Notes: generated from the sequence alone by a model not told the origin. A stretch of 64,000 nt of DNA from Aureibaculum marinum (GCF_003813905.1 NZ_RPFJ01000014.1:37600-101599), one strand, 5' to 3'. Counted from the first letter of the stretch, positions 9,514 through 18,062 are shown. Numbers and translations are program-made.

Positions 9514-10029
9514 TCAATAATAAGGCGAAATCATAATATAAACTACCACACCTGATACTGCAACATAAAGCCATAGTGGAAATGTAAATTTCGCAATTTT
9601 TTTGTGCTTATCAAAATCAGCAGTAATAGCTCTTACATAGGTAATTAACACAAATGGTATTACTATTATTGACAATAATATATGTGTAAGTAAAACAAAC
9701 AAATAAATATATTTTATAATTCCTTCTCCACCAAACTTAGTAGAATCTGAAGTCATATGATATAAAACATATAGTACTAAAAACAACACTGAACATATTA
9801 TGGCTGTTTTCATCAGTTGCTCATGCAATCTTCTATTATTATTTTTTATAGCCCATACTGCTACTATTAAAAATAGTGCTGTAAATGCATTGATAGTTGC
9901 GTAAATTGGAGGTAAAAATACTGGCAATTCTAGATCAATTTTTACTTTAAATAAAAGAGCAACTACTAATGGAATAACAACCGATAATGCTATAATCCAT
10001 TTATTATATGATTTTGTTGACTGTTCCAT
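9514..10029 (-). CDS. DUF420 family membrane protein (CtaM-like)
   Basis: The 171-residue protein has five predicted membrane helices and conserved His residues (YHMTSD near residue 90 and HILLS near 116), as in DUF420. In Bacillus and Staphylococcus the DUF420 protein CtaM is needed for assembly of haem-copper oxidases, so an oxidase-maturation role fits. Its ATG overlaps the stop of the SCO gene by one base (TAATG), which indicates translational coupling with the copper chaperone. Confidence 0.85.
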   Translation of the reverse strand: MEQSTKSYNKWIIALSVVIPLVVALLFKVKIDLELPVFLPPIYATINAFTALFLIVAVWAIKNNNRRLHEQLMKTAIICSVLFLVLYVLYHMTSDSTKFGGEGIIKYIYLFVLLTHILLSIIVIPFVLITYVRAITADFDKHKKIAKFTFPLWLYVAVSGVVVYIMISPYY

Positions 10030-10661
10030 TATTCTTTTAATAAAATATTTATGTCTTCTTTTAACATCTGAATTTGTTCTGAATCTAAACCATCATAAAA
10101 TTTAATTGGATTTTCAAACTCTCCAGTAGTAATGGTTCTAGATCTTATATATCCATCTTTATCAATTAATGCAAACAACCCTGAATGTTCAAAACCACCT
10201 TCAGCTTCAGCGTTTTCACCTGCATAAAGTTTAAATCCCTTATTAGAAAAATCATAAATTACATCTTTTTTACCTGTTAAAAAATGCCAATTTTTTAATG
10301 ATACATTATGTTTTTCGGCATATTTTTTTAAATGTTCAGGAGTATCTCTAACAGGGTCTATAGTTACTGAAACAATTCCAAAATTTGGATTTCCATAAAA
10401 TTCATCTTGTAGCTTAAGTAAATTTTGATGCATTTTTGGACAAATAGTAGGACATGATGTAAAGAAAAATTCTACTACATATACTTTACCATTCAAATCT
10501 TTATTTGAAATCATCTTATTGTTCTGATTTGTAAATTCAAAATCAGGTACTTTTTCAAACTTTAATAGTGAGGCTGGCGATAGTTTGTCTACAATTTTAG
10601 GAACCGCCCATATTCCAAAAACAAGAACTATAAATGCTATACCTGTGTATGTTTTTTTCAT
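10029..10661 (-). CDS. SCO family copper chaperone for cytochrome oxidase
   Basis: The 210-residue protein has an N-terminal membrane anchor (about 6-22) and a periplasmic thioredoxin fold. The copper ligands are visible: Cys70 and Cys74 in SCPTICPKM, and His159 in GGFEHSGLF. SCO proteins deliver copper to, or reduce, the CuA site of oxidase subunit II. It lies after the oxidase subunit genes and overlaps the DUF420 start. The neighbouring gene at 10752-11396 has the same general fold but lacks these ligands. Confidence 0.92.
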   Translation of the reverse strand: MKKTYTGIAFIVLVFGIWAVPKIVDKLSPASLLKFEKVPDFEFTNQNNKMISNKDLNGKVYVVEFFFTSCPTICPKMHQNLLKLQDEFYGNPNFGIVSVTIDPVRDTPEHLKKYAEKHNVSLKNWHFLTGKKDVIYDFSNKGFKLYAGENAEAEGGFEHSGLFALIDKDGYIRSRTITTGEFENPIKFYDGLDSEQIQMLKEDINILLKE

Positions 10662-10751
10662 ATAAAATATTTTTATTCAACTGTTTGTAGAATCATTTTT
10701 AGAGATTGTACTTCAATAAAATTCCTTAAACATAGAAAGAATGAGTTATTA

Positions 10752-11396
10752 TTAAATCTCCCTTTTATTCTTTTTTAAGGCTAATCGATACTCTGCGATT
10801 ACTACTTTAACATCATCTACCATTTTGCCATGAATAGGAGCAACAGTTTCTGCGTTATACCCATACATCAATCCTTCATCTTCATCGTCTGTTCTTCCGC
10901 GTAAATGCATATCTTTATCAATAATAAAGGCATAAGGAGAATACCCATTATCATCAATACTAAGATTGGTTTTTAAACTATTAAATAGGTCTTTAATCTG
11001 TTGTTGAGAACCATATACAAAATTCCATTTTTGCATATCAGTAGTAACTTTAAGTTGTTTAATCAGTTCTTTTACTTGATCTGATGACCCTTCTTGGAGT
11101 ACAACTACAAATTGAAAATCTTTAAATTTATAAAAATGCTTATAGATTTTCTCATTAAGATTTAAGGCATTGTTTTTTACTGTCAGTAAATCATCTCCTA
11201 AAAAACAAAGTATTGAAATTTTACCCTCTAAAGAAATTGAAGAACCGGTACTATTTTTAAATGCCGTTACATCTTCAATGTTTTCATTTAAAACTGGTAA
11301 TTTGGCAAATTTGTTTGTTCCTGTTAACAAGAGCAAGTAGAACACTAACGGCATAATAAATAGCCCTACTAAAAGCCATACTTTTTTTGATTGCAA
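10752..11396 (-). CDS. Membrane-anchored thioredoxin-fold protein without Cys ligands (SCO-like)
   Basis: The 214-residue protein starts with a membrane anchor (about 6-26). The rest reads like a redox-fold domain: LEGKISILCFLGDD where SCO or TlpA would have their CxxC/CxxxC, then long helices, then the strand YAFIIDKDMHLRGR matching the late beta strand of SCO. The metal-binding cysteine pair is absent and only one Cys is seen near residue 64. It sits between the subunit IV terminator and the true SCO gene. A structural or regulatory assembly role is possible but not shown. Confidence 0.65.
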   Translation of the reverse strand: MQSKKVWLLVGLFIMPLVFYLLLLTGTNKFAKLPVLNENIEDVTAFKNSTGSSISLEGKISILCFLGDDLLTVKNNALNLNEKIYKHFYKFKDFQFVVVLQEGSSDQVKELIKQLKVTTDMQKWNFVYGSQQQIKDLFNSLKTNLSIDDNGYSPYAFIIDKDMHLRGRTDDEDEGLMYGYNAETVAPIHGKMVDDVKVVIAEYRLALKKNKREI

Positions 11397-11446
11397 ACTA
11401 AAGTTCCTTTTTAATTAAGTTACAAAATTACGGTTCTTTAGCGTAT

Positions 11447-11477
11447 AAAAAAAGCGGTTTAACAACCGCCTTTTTTT
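11447..11477 (-). terminator. Terminator after oxidase subunit IV gene
   Basis: AAAGCGGTT and AACCGCCTT form a short stem around 11451-11471 flanked by A and T runs on the two sides, so it can work in both directions. It separates the oxidase subunit genes from the SCO-like and accessory genes. Confidence 0.75.
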
Positions 11478-11496
11478 ATATTATTTCAATTGAAGA

Positions 11497-11856
11497 TTAG
11501 TAACTCCATCGTGTAAACTCACGCATTACATCACCAATATAATTTCCTTCTATTAACACTAACGTAGATAAATAACAAATTAGAAATACTCCTGTCCACA
11601 CTATGGCTCTACGAAAACTAGTTTTTTCATCTTTTAAGTGCATAAAATACCAAGCAATTCCATAAGCTTTTACTAGTGTTAGTATAATAAAAATCAAATT
11701 TAAATAGCTTGTACCTAAAAATTTACCTAAGTGTAAACTATCAGGTTTAATAATACCTAATACTACTTCAATAATTGTTATTAGAGATAAAAATCCGAAG
11801 ACTTTCCAGATTAAACCTACATGTGATTCGTGTTCGTGCTCTTGATTATGTGTCAT
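11497..11856 (-). CDS. Cytochrome c oxidase subunit IV family protein
   Basis: The 119-residue protein has a His/Glu-rich cytoplasmic N terminus (residues 3-12) and three membrane helices (about 14-34, 48-72 and 80-104), matching the prokaryotic CyoD/CtaF subunit IV family. It stabilises the haem-copper oxidase in the inner membrane. The start lies 10 bases after the stop of the larger subunit III gene, and a terminator follows, so it ends the first transcription unit of the block. Confidence 0.88.
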   Translation of the reverse strand: MTHNQEHEHESHVGLIWKVFGFLSLITIIEVVLGIIKPDSLHLGKFLGTSYLNLIFIILTLVKAYGIAWYFMHLKDEKTSFRRAIVWTGVFLICYLSTLVLIEGNYIGDVMREFTRWSY

Positions 11857-11866
11857 AATATTTTTT

Positions 11867-12853
11867 TTAAACTAAATAGAAGAATGTAAATACAAATACC
11901 CATACTAAATCTACAAAGTGCCAATAGAGACCAACTTTTTCTACCATCTCATAACTACCTCTTCTTTCGTAAGTACCAATAATTACATTAAAAAATATGA
12001 TTATATTTATTAAAATACCTGTAAAAACGTGAAATCCGTGAAAACCAGTAATAAAGAAAAAGAAATCACCAAATAAGGTATGTCCATATTCATTAATTTT
12101 AAGATTTGCACCTTTTACAACACCAGTAGCTTTTGCTAAAAATTGATTAGCCTCTTCTCTAGAAAGTACTACTTTTTTCTTTAAGTCATGATTAAGTTGC
12201 TCTGTTCTCAGGTTTACATTAGGGCTATTTTTAAAGCTCTCTACTACTTCATTAACAGTGTATGGTGGTATTGCACCAGCATCTTTAACAAACCATAATC
12301 CATTAGTTCGTGTATGCTCTACTCTTTGATTAGTTGGTGATTTAGTTACAAAATCTTCCAAAGCAATTAGGTGACCAGCATCATCAACAAACTGAACAAT
12401 CTTACCATCTTCTAATACTAATGATCCATAAGTACCATTAATAAAGTTTTTCCACTCCCAAGCTTGTGAGCCTAGGAATATTAGTCCTCCAACAATAGTA
12501 AGCAACATATACAACGTGACTTTAGCTTTTTTCATTTGATGACCCGCATCTACGGCTAACACCATTGTTACGGATGAAAAAATAAGAATAAAGGTCATTA
12601 ATGCTACATAATACATTGGGTAATGACCATGTATAAATGGAACGTGTGTAAAAACCTCATCGGCTATAGGCCAACTATCAATAAATTTAAAACGCATAAG
12701 TCCGTAGCCAGCTAAAAATCCGGAGAAGGTTAACGCGTCAGATAAAATAAAAAACCACATCATCATCTTGCCATAGCTGGCTCCCAATGGTTTATTACTT
12801 CCACCAGCCCATGTGCCGTCTGCTGTGTTTTCTGTAGCAATTGTTGCTTCCAT
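11867..12853 (-). CDS. Cytochrome c oxidase subunit III, long form with soluble insert
   Basis: The 328-residue protein is a haem-copper oxidase subunit III. Membrane helices are seen at about 28-50, 70-100 and 110-135, then an insert of roughly 110 residues (about 140-250) that is mostly polar, then the helices with HGFHVFTG and a C-terminal YWHFVDLVWVFVF. Typical subunit III is about 200 residues with five helices or 260 with seven, so the insert is the odd feature. It is known in Bacteroidota caa3 oxidases linked to alternative complex III. The shorter subunit III gene lies immediately upstream. Confidence 0.88.
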   Translation of the reverse strand: MEATIATENTADGTWAGGSNKPLGASYGKMMMWFFILSDALTFSGFLAGYGLMRFKFIDSWPIADEVFTHVPFIHGHYPMYYVALMTFILIFSSVTMVLAVDAGHQMKKAKVTLYMLLTIVGGLIFLGSQAWEWKNFINGTYGSLVLEDGKIVQFVDDAGHLIALEDFVTKSPTNQRVEHTRTNGLWFVKDAGAIPPYTVNEVVESFKNSPNVNLRTEQLNHDLKKKVVLSREEANQFLAKATGVVKGANLKINEYGHTLFGDFFFFITGFHGFHVFTGILINIIIFFNVIIGTYERRGSYEMVEKVGLYWHFVDLVWVFVFTFFYLV

Positions 12854-12934
12854 AAAAATTAATCAATTAATTTTGGTTATATATACTATAATGGTTGATA
12901 GGCAAAAATAAAAAATTATATGACATCAACAATA

Positions 12935-13501
12935 TTATGTTATAAAATAGAAAAATAAAAACAGGAAAATCCATAAAACATCCACAAAATGCCAAAATAT
13001 GCCACCAACTTCTAAGCCTAATGCATCGTTTGGTTTATATTTATGTCTTAAATGATTTATTAGAACAACTAATAAAACGATAAGACCCGCAGCTACGTGC
13101 AACAAATGAGCAAATGAAATCACTACCAACATTGATGATGAAACCACACTACCCTCTCCTGTAAAATACAATCCTACTTCTCTGAGTTGATTAAATCCTT
13201 TCACCTGGAAAGCGACAAATCCAACCGCCAATACTAACGTTAATATTAAAAAAATTGTTGTTAGAGCTCTATTATTTTTGTGAATATTTTTTTTAGCTAA
13301 ATAATAAGAGACACTACTTAACATAATAAGTATACTACTGATATAAAGACCTTGTGGCAACCCAAAAGTAACCCAATCTTCTCTTTTACTACTAATTACA
13401 TACGCACTAGTTAAACCAGCAAACATCATTATCATACTAATAATTGCAACGTACATCATTTGCTTTGTAGCTCTACTTTTTACTTGTGCATCCATAATCA
13501 T
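12935..13501 (-). CDS. Cytochrome c oxidase subunit III, short form
   Basis: The 188-residue protein has five membrane helices and the subunit III hallmarks SFAHLLHVAAG and the terminal FWHFVDVLWIFLF. It is a paralogue of the longer subunit III encoded next. Two tandem subunit III genes are usual in flavobacterial oxidase clusters. The start codon directly follows the cyoE stop (TAA then ATG). A second in-frame ATG two codons later is an equally good start. Subunits I and II are not in this window. Confidence 0.88.
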   Translation of the reverse strand: MIMDAQVKSRATKQMMYVAIISMIMMFAGLTSAYVISSKREDWVTFGLPQGLYISSILIMLSSVSYYLAKKNIHKNNRALTTIFLILTLVLAVGFVAFQVKGFNQLREVGLYFTGEGSVVSSSMLVVISFAHLLHVAAGLIVLLVVLINHLRHKYKPNDALGLEVGGIFWHFVDVLWIFLFLFFYFIT

Positions 13502-14407
13502 TTAATGTAAAAATTTATCGATTACGTATATAACCTGAATTAAAGTTATATACAGTACACTAGATAACATTAGCTTTCTGGCCAGTTTATCAGTTTGTTT
13601 TTTATGCAATTGAATACCATAGTACAGCATTACTATACCTGCTATCAAAATTAAAATAGCAGCTACCACAGACAAACGTAGATTTCCTGTTAAATTAAAA
13701 ACAGGAACAATTGAAACAATTATCATCCATATAGTATAGAAAATAATTTGTGCTGTAGCTTTTTTATTTTTTTCTCCGGTAGGCAACATATTAAAGCCTG
13801 CCTTTTTATATTCATCATACTGCAACCAACCGATAGCCCAAAAATGAGGAAATTGCCAAAAAAACTGAATCACAAATAGCATACCTGCTTCAATTCCAAA
13901 ATTATTTGTTGCTGCTACCCATCCTAACATAAATGGAATAGCACCTGGCAAAGCTCCAACAAATACTACCAATGGTGTTTTAGGCTTTAACGGCGTATAA
14001 ATACTAGTATATAAAAATATAGAAATAGCTCCAAACATTGCTGTTTTAGGATTAATCAAGTATAAGATTACTATTCCTAAAATAGTAGATAAGGCTGCTA
14101 TCAATAAAGCAGTATTAACCGACATTCTACCAGCTGGTAAAGGTCTATTTTGAGTCCTTTTCATTAATTTATCGGTATCTTTTTCAATTATTTGATTAAA
14201 AGCATTAGACGCTCCTACCATAAAATACCCTCCTACAGCCAATAAGATTAACGTTGATACTTGCACTGTGTCTACCGCTAACAAATACCCAGATAAGGCA
14301 GAAAAAACAACACTAATTGACAATCCAAACTTAGTTAATTGTTTTAAATCATCTAAGATGGTAGCAAAAGATTGTTTTTTTGTAATAGTACCCAAAGAAG
14401 TTTGCAT
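13502..14407 (-). CDS. cyoE: Protohaem IX farnesyltransferase (haem O synthase)
   Basis: The 301-residue, roughly nine-helix UbiA-family prenyltransferase carries the first polyprenyl-diphosphate motif NQIIEKDTDKLMKRT (near residues 71-85) and a second Asp-rich loop near YDEYKKAGFNM. It adds a farnesyl group to haem b to make haem O, the precursor of haem A for the oxidase encoded downstream. It is the first gene of the block, with a good promoter 21-50 bases upstream, and it is coupled to the short subunit III gene. Confidence 0.93.
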   Translation of the reverse strand: MQTSLGTITKKQSFATILDDLKQLTKFGLSISVVFSALSGYLLAVDTVQVSTLILLAVGGYFMVGASNAFNQIIEKDTDKLMKRTQNRPLPAGRMSVNTALLIAALSTILGIVILYLINPKTAMFGAISIFLYTSIYTPLKPKTPLVVFVGALPGAIPFMLGWVAATNNFGIEAGMLFVIQFFWQFPHFWAIGWLQYDEYKKAGFNMLPTGEKNKKATAQIIFYTIWMIIVSIVPVFNLTGNLRLSVVAAILILIAGIVMLYYGIQLHKKQTDKLARKLMLSSVLYITLIQVIYVIDKFLH

Positions 14408-14427
14408 AATTAATTACTAAAGTGCTG

Positions 14428-14457
14428 CAAATATATTTATTAATTCAATACTACCAA
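14428..14457 (-). promoter_or_regulatory. Promoter of cyoE-cox operon
   Basis: On the minus strand TTG (14457-14455) and TATATTTG (14435-14428) are separated by 19 bases, a near-ideal Bacteroidota housekeeping promoter. The start codon at 14407 is about 20 bases downstream. Confidence 0.75.
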
Positions 14458-14507
14458 CAGTAAATCAGAGACTTTCCAGTTCCTTTTTAAAAAATATTAA
14501 AAAAGGC

Positions 14508-14537
14508 TTTGGAATTTATAGAATTGTATTAAATTTG
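14508..14537 (+). promoter_or_regulatory. Promoter of tRNA-Gly/tRNA-Leu unit
   Basis: TTTG (14508-14511) and TAAATTTG (14530-14537) are separated by 18 bases. The mature tRNA-Gly begins about 43 bases after the -7 box. Confidence 0.75.
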
Positions 14538-14579
14538 CCGTCGCATTTGAGATGAAAATGTAATGTTCTTTAAAAAAAC

Positions 14580-14651
14580 GCGAAAGTAGCTCAGGGGTAG
14601 AGCATCACCTTGCCAAGGTGGAGGTCGCGGGTTCGAATCCCGTTTTTCGCT
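14580..14651 (+). tRNA. tRNA-Gly (anticodon GCC)
   Basis: A 72-base cloverleaf. The acceptor arm GCGAAAG pairs with TTTTCGC with one G-U, the anticodon loop is in CCTTGCCAAGG, and the T arm contains GGTTCGAATCC. The CCA end is not encoded. It is followed 45 bases later by tRNA-Leu. A small 6-bp hairpin (TTGTCG/CGACAA, 14675-14692) in the spacer may help processing. Confidence 0.95.
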
Positions 14652-14696
14652 CATTCATAATATATACCAATTTGTTGTCGTACAAACGACAAACAG

Positions 14697-14782
14697 GCTC
14701 GAGTGGTGGAATTGGTAGACACGCTGGACTTAAAATCCAGTGGACAGTAATGTCCGTATGGGTTCAAGTCCCATCTCGAGTA
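14697..14782 (+). tRNA. tRNA-Leu (anticodon UAA)
   Basis: An 86-base class II tRNA with a long variable arm (TGGACAGTAATGTCCG region). The acceptor arm GCTCGAG pairs with CTCGAGT and the anticodon loop CTTAAAA gives UAA. CCA is not encoded. It is transcribed with the upstream tRNA-Gly. Confidence 0.95.
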
Positions 14783-14786
14783 CTTA

Positions 14787-14824
14787 AAACCTTGTTAATC
14801 ATTTGATTTTCAAGGTTTTTTTTA
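14787..14824 (+). terminator. Terminator of the tRNA unit
   Basis: AAAACCTTG (14787-14795) pairs with CAAGGTTTT (14811-14819), followed by a T run. The next 145 bases hold no recognisable feature until the hairpin at 14970. Confidence 0.8.
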
Positions 14825-14969
14825 TTTTACACTCTATTTTTTAAGACCTTTTACACACGATATAAATAGGTAATAGCGAAGTTGAATTTGTAAATTAAAA
14901 AATATTGGAACTGAACTGTCCCCTTAAGTTTTTCCTATAATCCCTTAAAAAAACTTGTTTAGAACCTTT

Positions 14970-15013
14970 AAAATTAAAAAGCCTAGGCAAATTGCCTAAG
15001 CTTTTTAATTTAA
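14970..15013. terminator. Bidirectional terminator hairpin after DUF4861 gene
   Basis: AATTAAAAAGC-CTAGGCAA pairs with TTGCCTA-AGCTTTTTAATT with one internal mismatch. The flanking A and T tracts give terminator character on both strands. It would end the kduI-kduD-DUF4861 transcript on the minus strand. Confidence 0.75.
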
Positions 15014-15081
15014 GCTAGTGTTTAACGCTTAAAATAAACTACATTTGACTTTAATAAACACCCTTCTTTCTTAATATTTTT

Positions 15082-16263
15082 CTAGTTTAATACAGTAATC
15101 GTTACTTTTAAAGGATTATTAATTTGTTTAGAAAAGTTATTCAAATAAGCTTCCCATTCTTGTTGATTTTTAAATTGACCACTTTTTTTCCATCCAAAAC
15201 CAGCATAATATATCACTTTATTATTTTCTACAGCTAGGTGTGCATAAGCATTGCTTAAATCTTTTGTTTCTACATCATAAGTCTCAAAGCCGTTAAACGT
15301 ATTTTTAGGAGCAACTATAGCCGTACCTAATTCAGAATCTCCATGTGGTTGCCAGTAACTAAGCCAACCATTATCATTATTTCCTGTAACTACACCATCT
15401 TTTTCGTGAAGTGTTAATCCTGCAGATAATTGGTTAGCACCTTCTATTGAAACTTCAAATTTTGATAAATTACTACCTAAATCTAAACTGATAATTTTTG
15501 ATTCTTTAATTAAACTACCTGCAGCATCCCAATCTTCAACCTCTAAATAAAAACTAGTTCTTATTGGACCTGTAGTTATCGTTTTCCATTTTTTATAATT
15601 TTTAGAAACATAGTATATACTGTCTTTTTTTACCGCTACACCACCTACACCTCTACTACTGCCTACATGAAAATTATCCAGTCCTTCTCCAGTGTCTACA
15701 TGATAAGAACCATCTGTCTCAAGATCTTTCTTGTACCATTTGTTTATTATAGGATATTCAACCCTTTTTAACCAAGCATCTACCCCGCTAGAAAGTGTAC
15801 CTCCTGGGACATTATCTTCAATCATTTTTTGAGCGGCTGGACCATACATTCGAAATGCAACACGATTATTTTCCCATGCATAATCATCAGTACGTTCAGG
15901 GACAAACCTTGAATAACAAAGATCTTCTGCTTGAGGTCTTTCAGAATCTGAAATTGTAACTATTTGATACGTATTTTCAGAATTTGCATTTACTTTTGGC
16001 TGAAATAAAATGTTATCCATTACACCATCACCATCATTATCAACCAGCTGTGTAACCTGAAAGGTCTCTGTTTCTAAATCTTTTATTCCAATATGAGTTA
16101 AACTATCCAGTTTCAATTCAGATTTGCTTAAAACAACGGTTTCATTAGTACGCTCAATATCTAATGTATTAGTTACTTTAACAATAGTACTACTTTCTTT
16201 TGGTAAACAAGATGTTATCAATATAATAACAAACGTTAAACTAAGTAATCTTGTAATTTTCAT
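15082..16263 (-). CDS. DUF4861 family lipoprotein of uronate cluster
   Basis: The 393-residue protein has a lipoprotein signal with lipobox ITSC (Cys about residue 19) and resembles DUF4861 over its length: an N-terminal beta sandwich (to about residue 110), then a region with NNRVAFRMYGPAAQ and DNFHVGSSRG. DUF4861 proteins recur beside kduI/kduD and polysaccharide lyase genes in Bacteroidota and may act on uronate-containing oligosaccharides, but I know of no proven activity for this one. It is the third gene of the kdu run, 25 bases after kduD. It would act at a membrane surface, unlike the two cytoplasmic enzymes before it. Confidence 0.8.
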   Translation of the reverse strand: MKITRLLSLTFVIILITSCLPKESSTIVKVTNTLDIERTNETVVLSKSELKLDSLTHIGIKDLETETFQVTQLVDNDGDGVMDNILFQPKVNANSENTYQIVTISDSERPQAEDLCYSRFVPERTDDYAWENNRVAFRMYGPAAQKMIEDNVPGGTLSSGVDAWLKRVEYPIINKWYKKDLETDGSYHVDTGEGLDNFHVGSSRGVGGVAVKKDSIYYVSKNYKKWKTITTGPIRTSFYLEVEDWDAAGSLIKESKIISLDLGSNLSKFEVSIEGANQLSAGLTLHEKDGVVTGNNDNGWLSYWQPHGDSELGTAIVAPKNTFNGFETYDVETKDLSNAYAHLAVENNKVIYYAGFGWKKSGQFKNQQEWEAYLNNFSKQINNPLKVTITVLN

Positions 16264-16288
16264 AAGAAATATTTAATTTTAAATAACA

Positions 16289-17080
16289 TTATTCGTTTGC
16301 TGGTTTTCCAATAGTAGCCAAAATACCACCATCTACATAAACCACTTGCCCATTAACAAAATTGCTTGCTTTAGAACTTAAAAAAACGGCTGTACCTTGT
16401 AAATCCTCTGGATTCCCCCATCGGGCTGCAGGTGTTCTTTGAATAATAAAATCATTAAACGGATGCCCATCAACTCTTATGGGTGCTGTTTGACTTGTTG
16501 CAAAATAACCTGGACCAATACCATTAGCTTGAATGTTAAATTTTGCCCATTCAGTAGCCATACTTTGAGTTAACATTTTTAATCCTCCTTTTGCAGCAGC
16601 ATAAGCACTCACTGTATCTCTACCTAATTCACTCATCATAGAACAAATATTTATGATTTTTCCTCCTCCTTTTTCAATCATTCCTTTAACAACGTGTTTT
16701 GAAACAATAAAAGGTCCCACTAAATCAACATCAATTACGGCTTTAAAATCATGAACTTCCATATCTACAATGGGTGTTCTTTTAATAATTCCGGCATTAT
16801 TAACCAAAATATCTATGGTACCAACTTCTTTTTCAATATTAGCTATAGCTTTAATTACTTCTTTTTCATTTGTTACATCGAAAAGACTTCCATAAACTTC
16901 AATGCCTTCTTTTTTATATTCTTCAATTGCATTGTCTAATTTTTCTTGAGATGAATTTCCATTCACAACTATTTTAGCTCCCGCATTACCAATACCTTTA
17001 GCCATAGCCATTCCTAAGCCATGTGTTGCTCCAGTAACTAATGCTATTTTTCCTTTTAAATCGAATAAATTAATTGACAT
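16289..17080 (-). CDS. kduD: 2-dehydro-3-deoxy-D-gluconate 5-dehydrogenase (SDR family)
   Basis: The 263-residue short-chain dehydrogenase has the cofactor motif TGATHGLG (about residues 16-23), NNAG (about 90-93), and catalytic Ser and Tyr-x-x-x-Lys (CSMMSELG, YAAAK). KduD interconverts 3-deoxy-D-glycero-2,5-hexodiulosonate and 2-keto-3-deoxygluconate with NAD(H), in breakdown of unsaturated uronates from pectin or related glycans. The position directly after kduI separates it from generic gluconate dehydrogenases. It would feed KDG kinase and aldolase, which are not in the window. Confidence 0.88.
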   Translation of the reverse strand: MSINLFDLKGKIALVTGATHGLGMAMAKGIGNAGAKIVVNGNSSQEKLDNAIEEYKKEGIEVYGSLFDVTNEKEVIKAIANIEKEVGTIDILVNNAGIIKRTPIVDMEVHDFKAVIDVDLVGPFIVSKHVVKGMIEKGGGKIINICSMMSELGRDTVSAYAAAKGGLKMLTQSMATEWAKFNIQANGIGPGYFATSQTAPIRVDGHPFNDFIIQRTPAARWGNPEDLQGTAVFLSSKASNFVNGQVVYVDGGILATIGKPANE

Positions 17081-17097
17081 AATTTTTTCTATAATGA

Positions 17098-17940
17098 TTA
17101 TCTTAATTCACTTATTTTACAATGGTCCATGTCACCATAATCTAAATTTTCACCAGCCATTCCCCATATAAAGGTATAGTTACTAGTTCCTGAACCAGAA
17201 TGTATAGACCAAGGAGGAGAAATTACAGCTTCGTTATTTGCCATCCAGATGTGTCTTGTTTCTTGAGGTTGCCCCATAAAATGGCATACTGCCTGGTCTT
17301 CAGGCACTTCAAAATAAAAATAAACTTCCATTCTTCTATCATGCACATGAGCTGGCATAGTATTCCAAACACTTCCTGTATTTAATTCTGTCATTCCCAT
17401 TTGCACTTGACAAGTATCTACAGTACTATTCACAATAAGTTTTCTAATAGTTCTGGCATTGGCTGTTTCTAAAGATCCCATTTCCACAACTTCAGCATCC
17501 TCTTTACTAACTTTTTTTGTTGGAAACTCCTTATGTGCTGGTGTAGAGTTTAAATAAAATTTTGCTGGTTTAGCAGCATCATCACTACTAAAAGTAACAT
17601 TTTCATTTCCTCGACCAATATATAAGGCATCCTTGTAACCTAATTTATATACAAATCCATCAACAGTAACTGTTCCATTTCCACCAACATTGATAATACC
17701 TAGCTCTCTTCGCTCTAAAAAATATTCAGCTTTTAAAGGATCAATAGTTTCTAATTTAACACTCTTTTTAACTGGCACAACACCACCTACAATATACCGA
17801 TCATAATGGGTGTAAACCAATTTCAATTTATCTGGCATTAATAAATCTTGAATTAAAAACTCATCTCTTAATGTTTCCGTGTCATATGCTTTTACATGCT
17901 TTGGAGATGCAGCATACCTTACTTCATAATGATTTGACAT
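17098..17940 (-). CDS. kduI: 5-dehydro-4-deoxy-D-glucuronate isomerase
   Basis: The 280-residue cupin-fold protein matches KduI throughout: an N-terminal YEVRYAASPKHVKAYDTE, the metal-binding cupin motif MPAHVHDRRMEVYFYFE (about 195-211), and the C-terminal WSIHSGSGT. It isomerises 4-deoxy-L-threo-5-hexosulose uronate to 3-deoxy-D-glycero-2,5-hexodiulosonate using bound zinc. It is first in the kduI-kduD-DUF4861 run, 17 bases ahead of kduD, and divergent from a LacI regulator across a 160-base region that holds a perfect palindrome. Confidence 0.94.
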   Translation of the reverse strand: MSNHYEVRYAASPKHVKAYDTETLRDEFLIQDLLMPDKLKLVYTHYDRYIVGGVVPVKKSVKLETIDPLKAEYFLERRELGIINVGGNGTVTVDGFVYKLGYKDALYIGRGNENVTFSSDDAAKPAKFYLNSTPAHKEFPTKKVSKEDAEVVEMGSLETANARTIRKLIVNSTVDTCQVQMGMTELNTGSVWNTMPAHVHDRRMEVYFYFEVPEDQAVCHFMGQPQETRHIWMANNEAVISPPWSIHSGSGTSNYTFIWGMAGENLDYGDMDHCKISELR

Positions 17941-18009
17941 ATTTTTTATATTTATTACTATTATTTAAATTCATTCAATTTAGACCTTATAAAAAGATTC
18001 TAAACCACG

Positions 18010-18039
18010 CAAAGATAGCAAAAATACCACAAAATACAA
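18010..18039 (-). promoter_or_regulatory. Promoter of kduI operon
   Basis: On the minus strand TTG (18039-18037) and TATCTTTG (18017-18010) are spaced by exactly 19 bases. The -33 element falls inside the 22-bp palindrome at 18031-18052, so a bound repressor would block it. Confidence 0.7.
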
Positions 18040-18052
18040 TCGATTGTATTTT
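18031..18052. promoter_or_regulatory. Perfect 22-bp palindrome, likely LacI-family operator
   Basis: AAAATACAATC is followed by its exact complement GATTGTATTTT with a central C-G step, the usual form of a LacI-family operator. It overlaps the kduI -33 element and lies 10 bases upstream of the -7 box for the divergent lacI-type gene (18063-18070). That position suits repression of both genes. Confidence 0.75.
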
Positions 18053-18062
18053 TAATTATCAC

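Noticed and set aside
14618..14806. Open frame of 62 codons on the plus strand
   Set aside because: It spans the tRNA-Gly end and the whole tRNA-Leu gene; the reading frame is a by-product of tRNA sequence.
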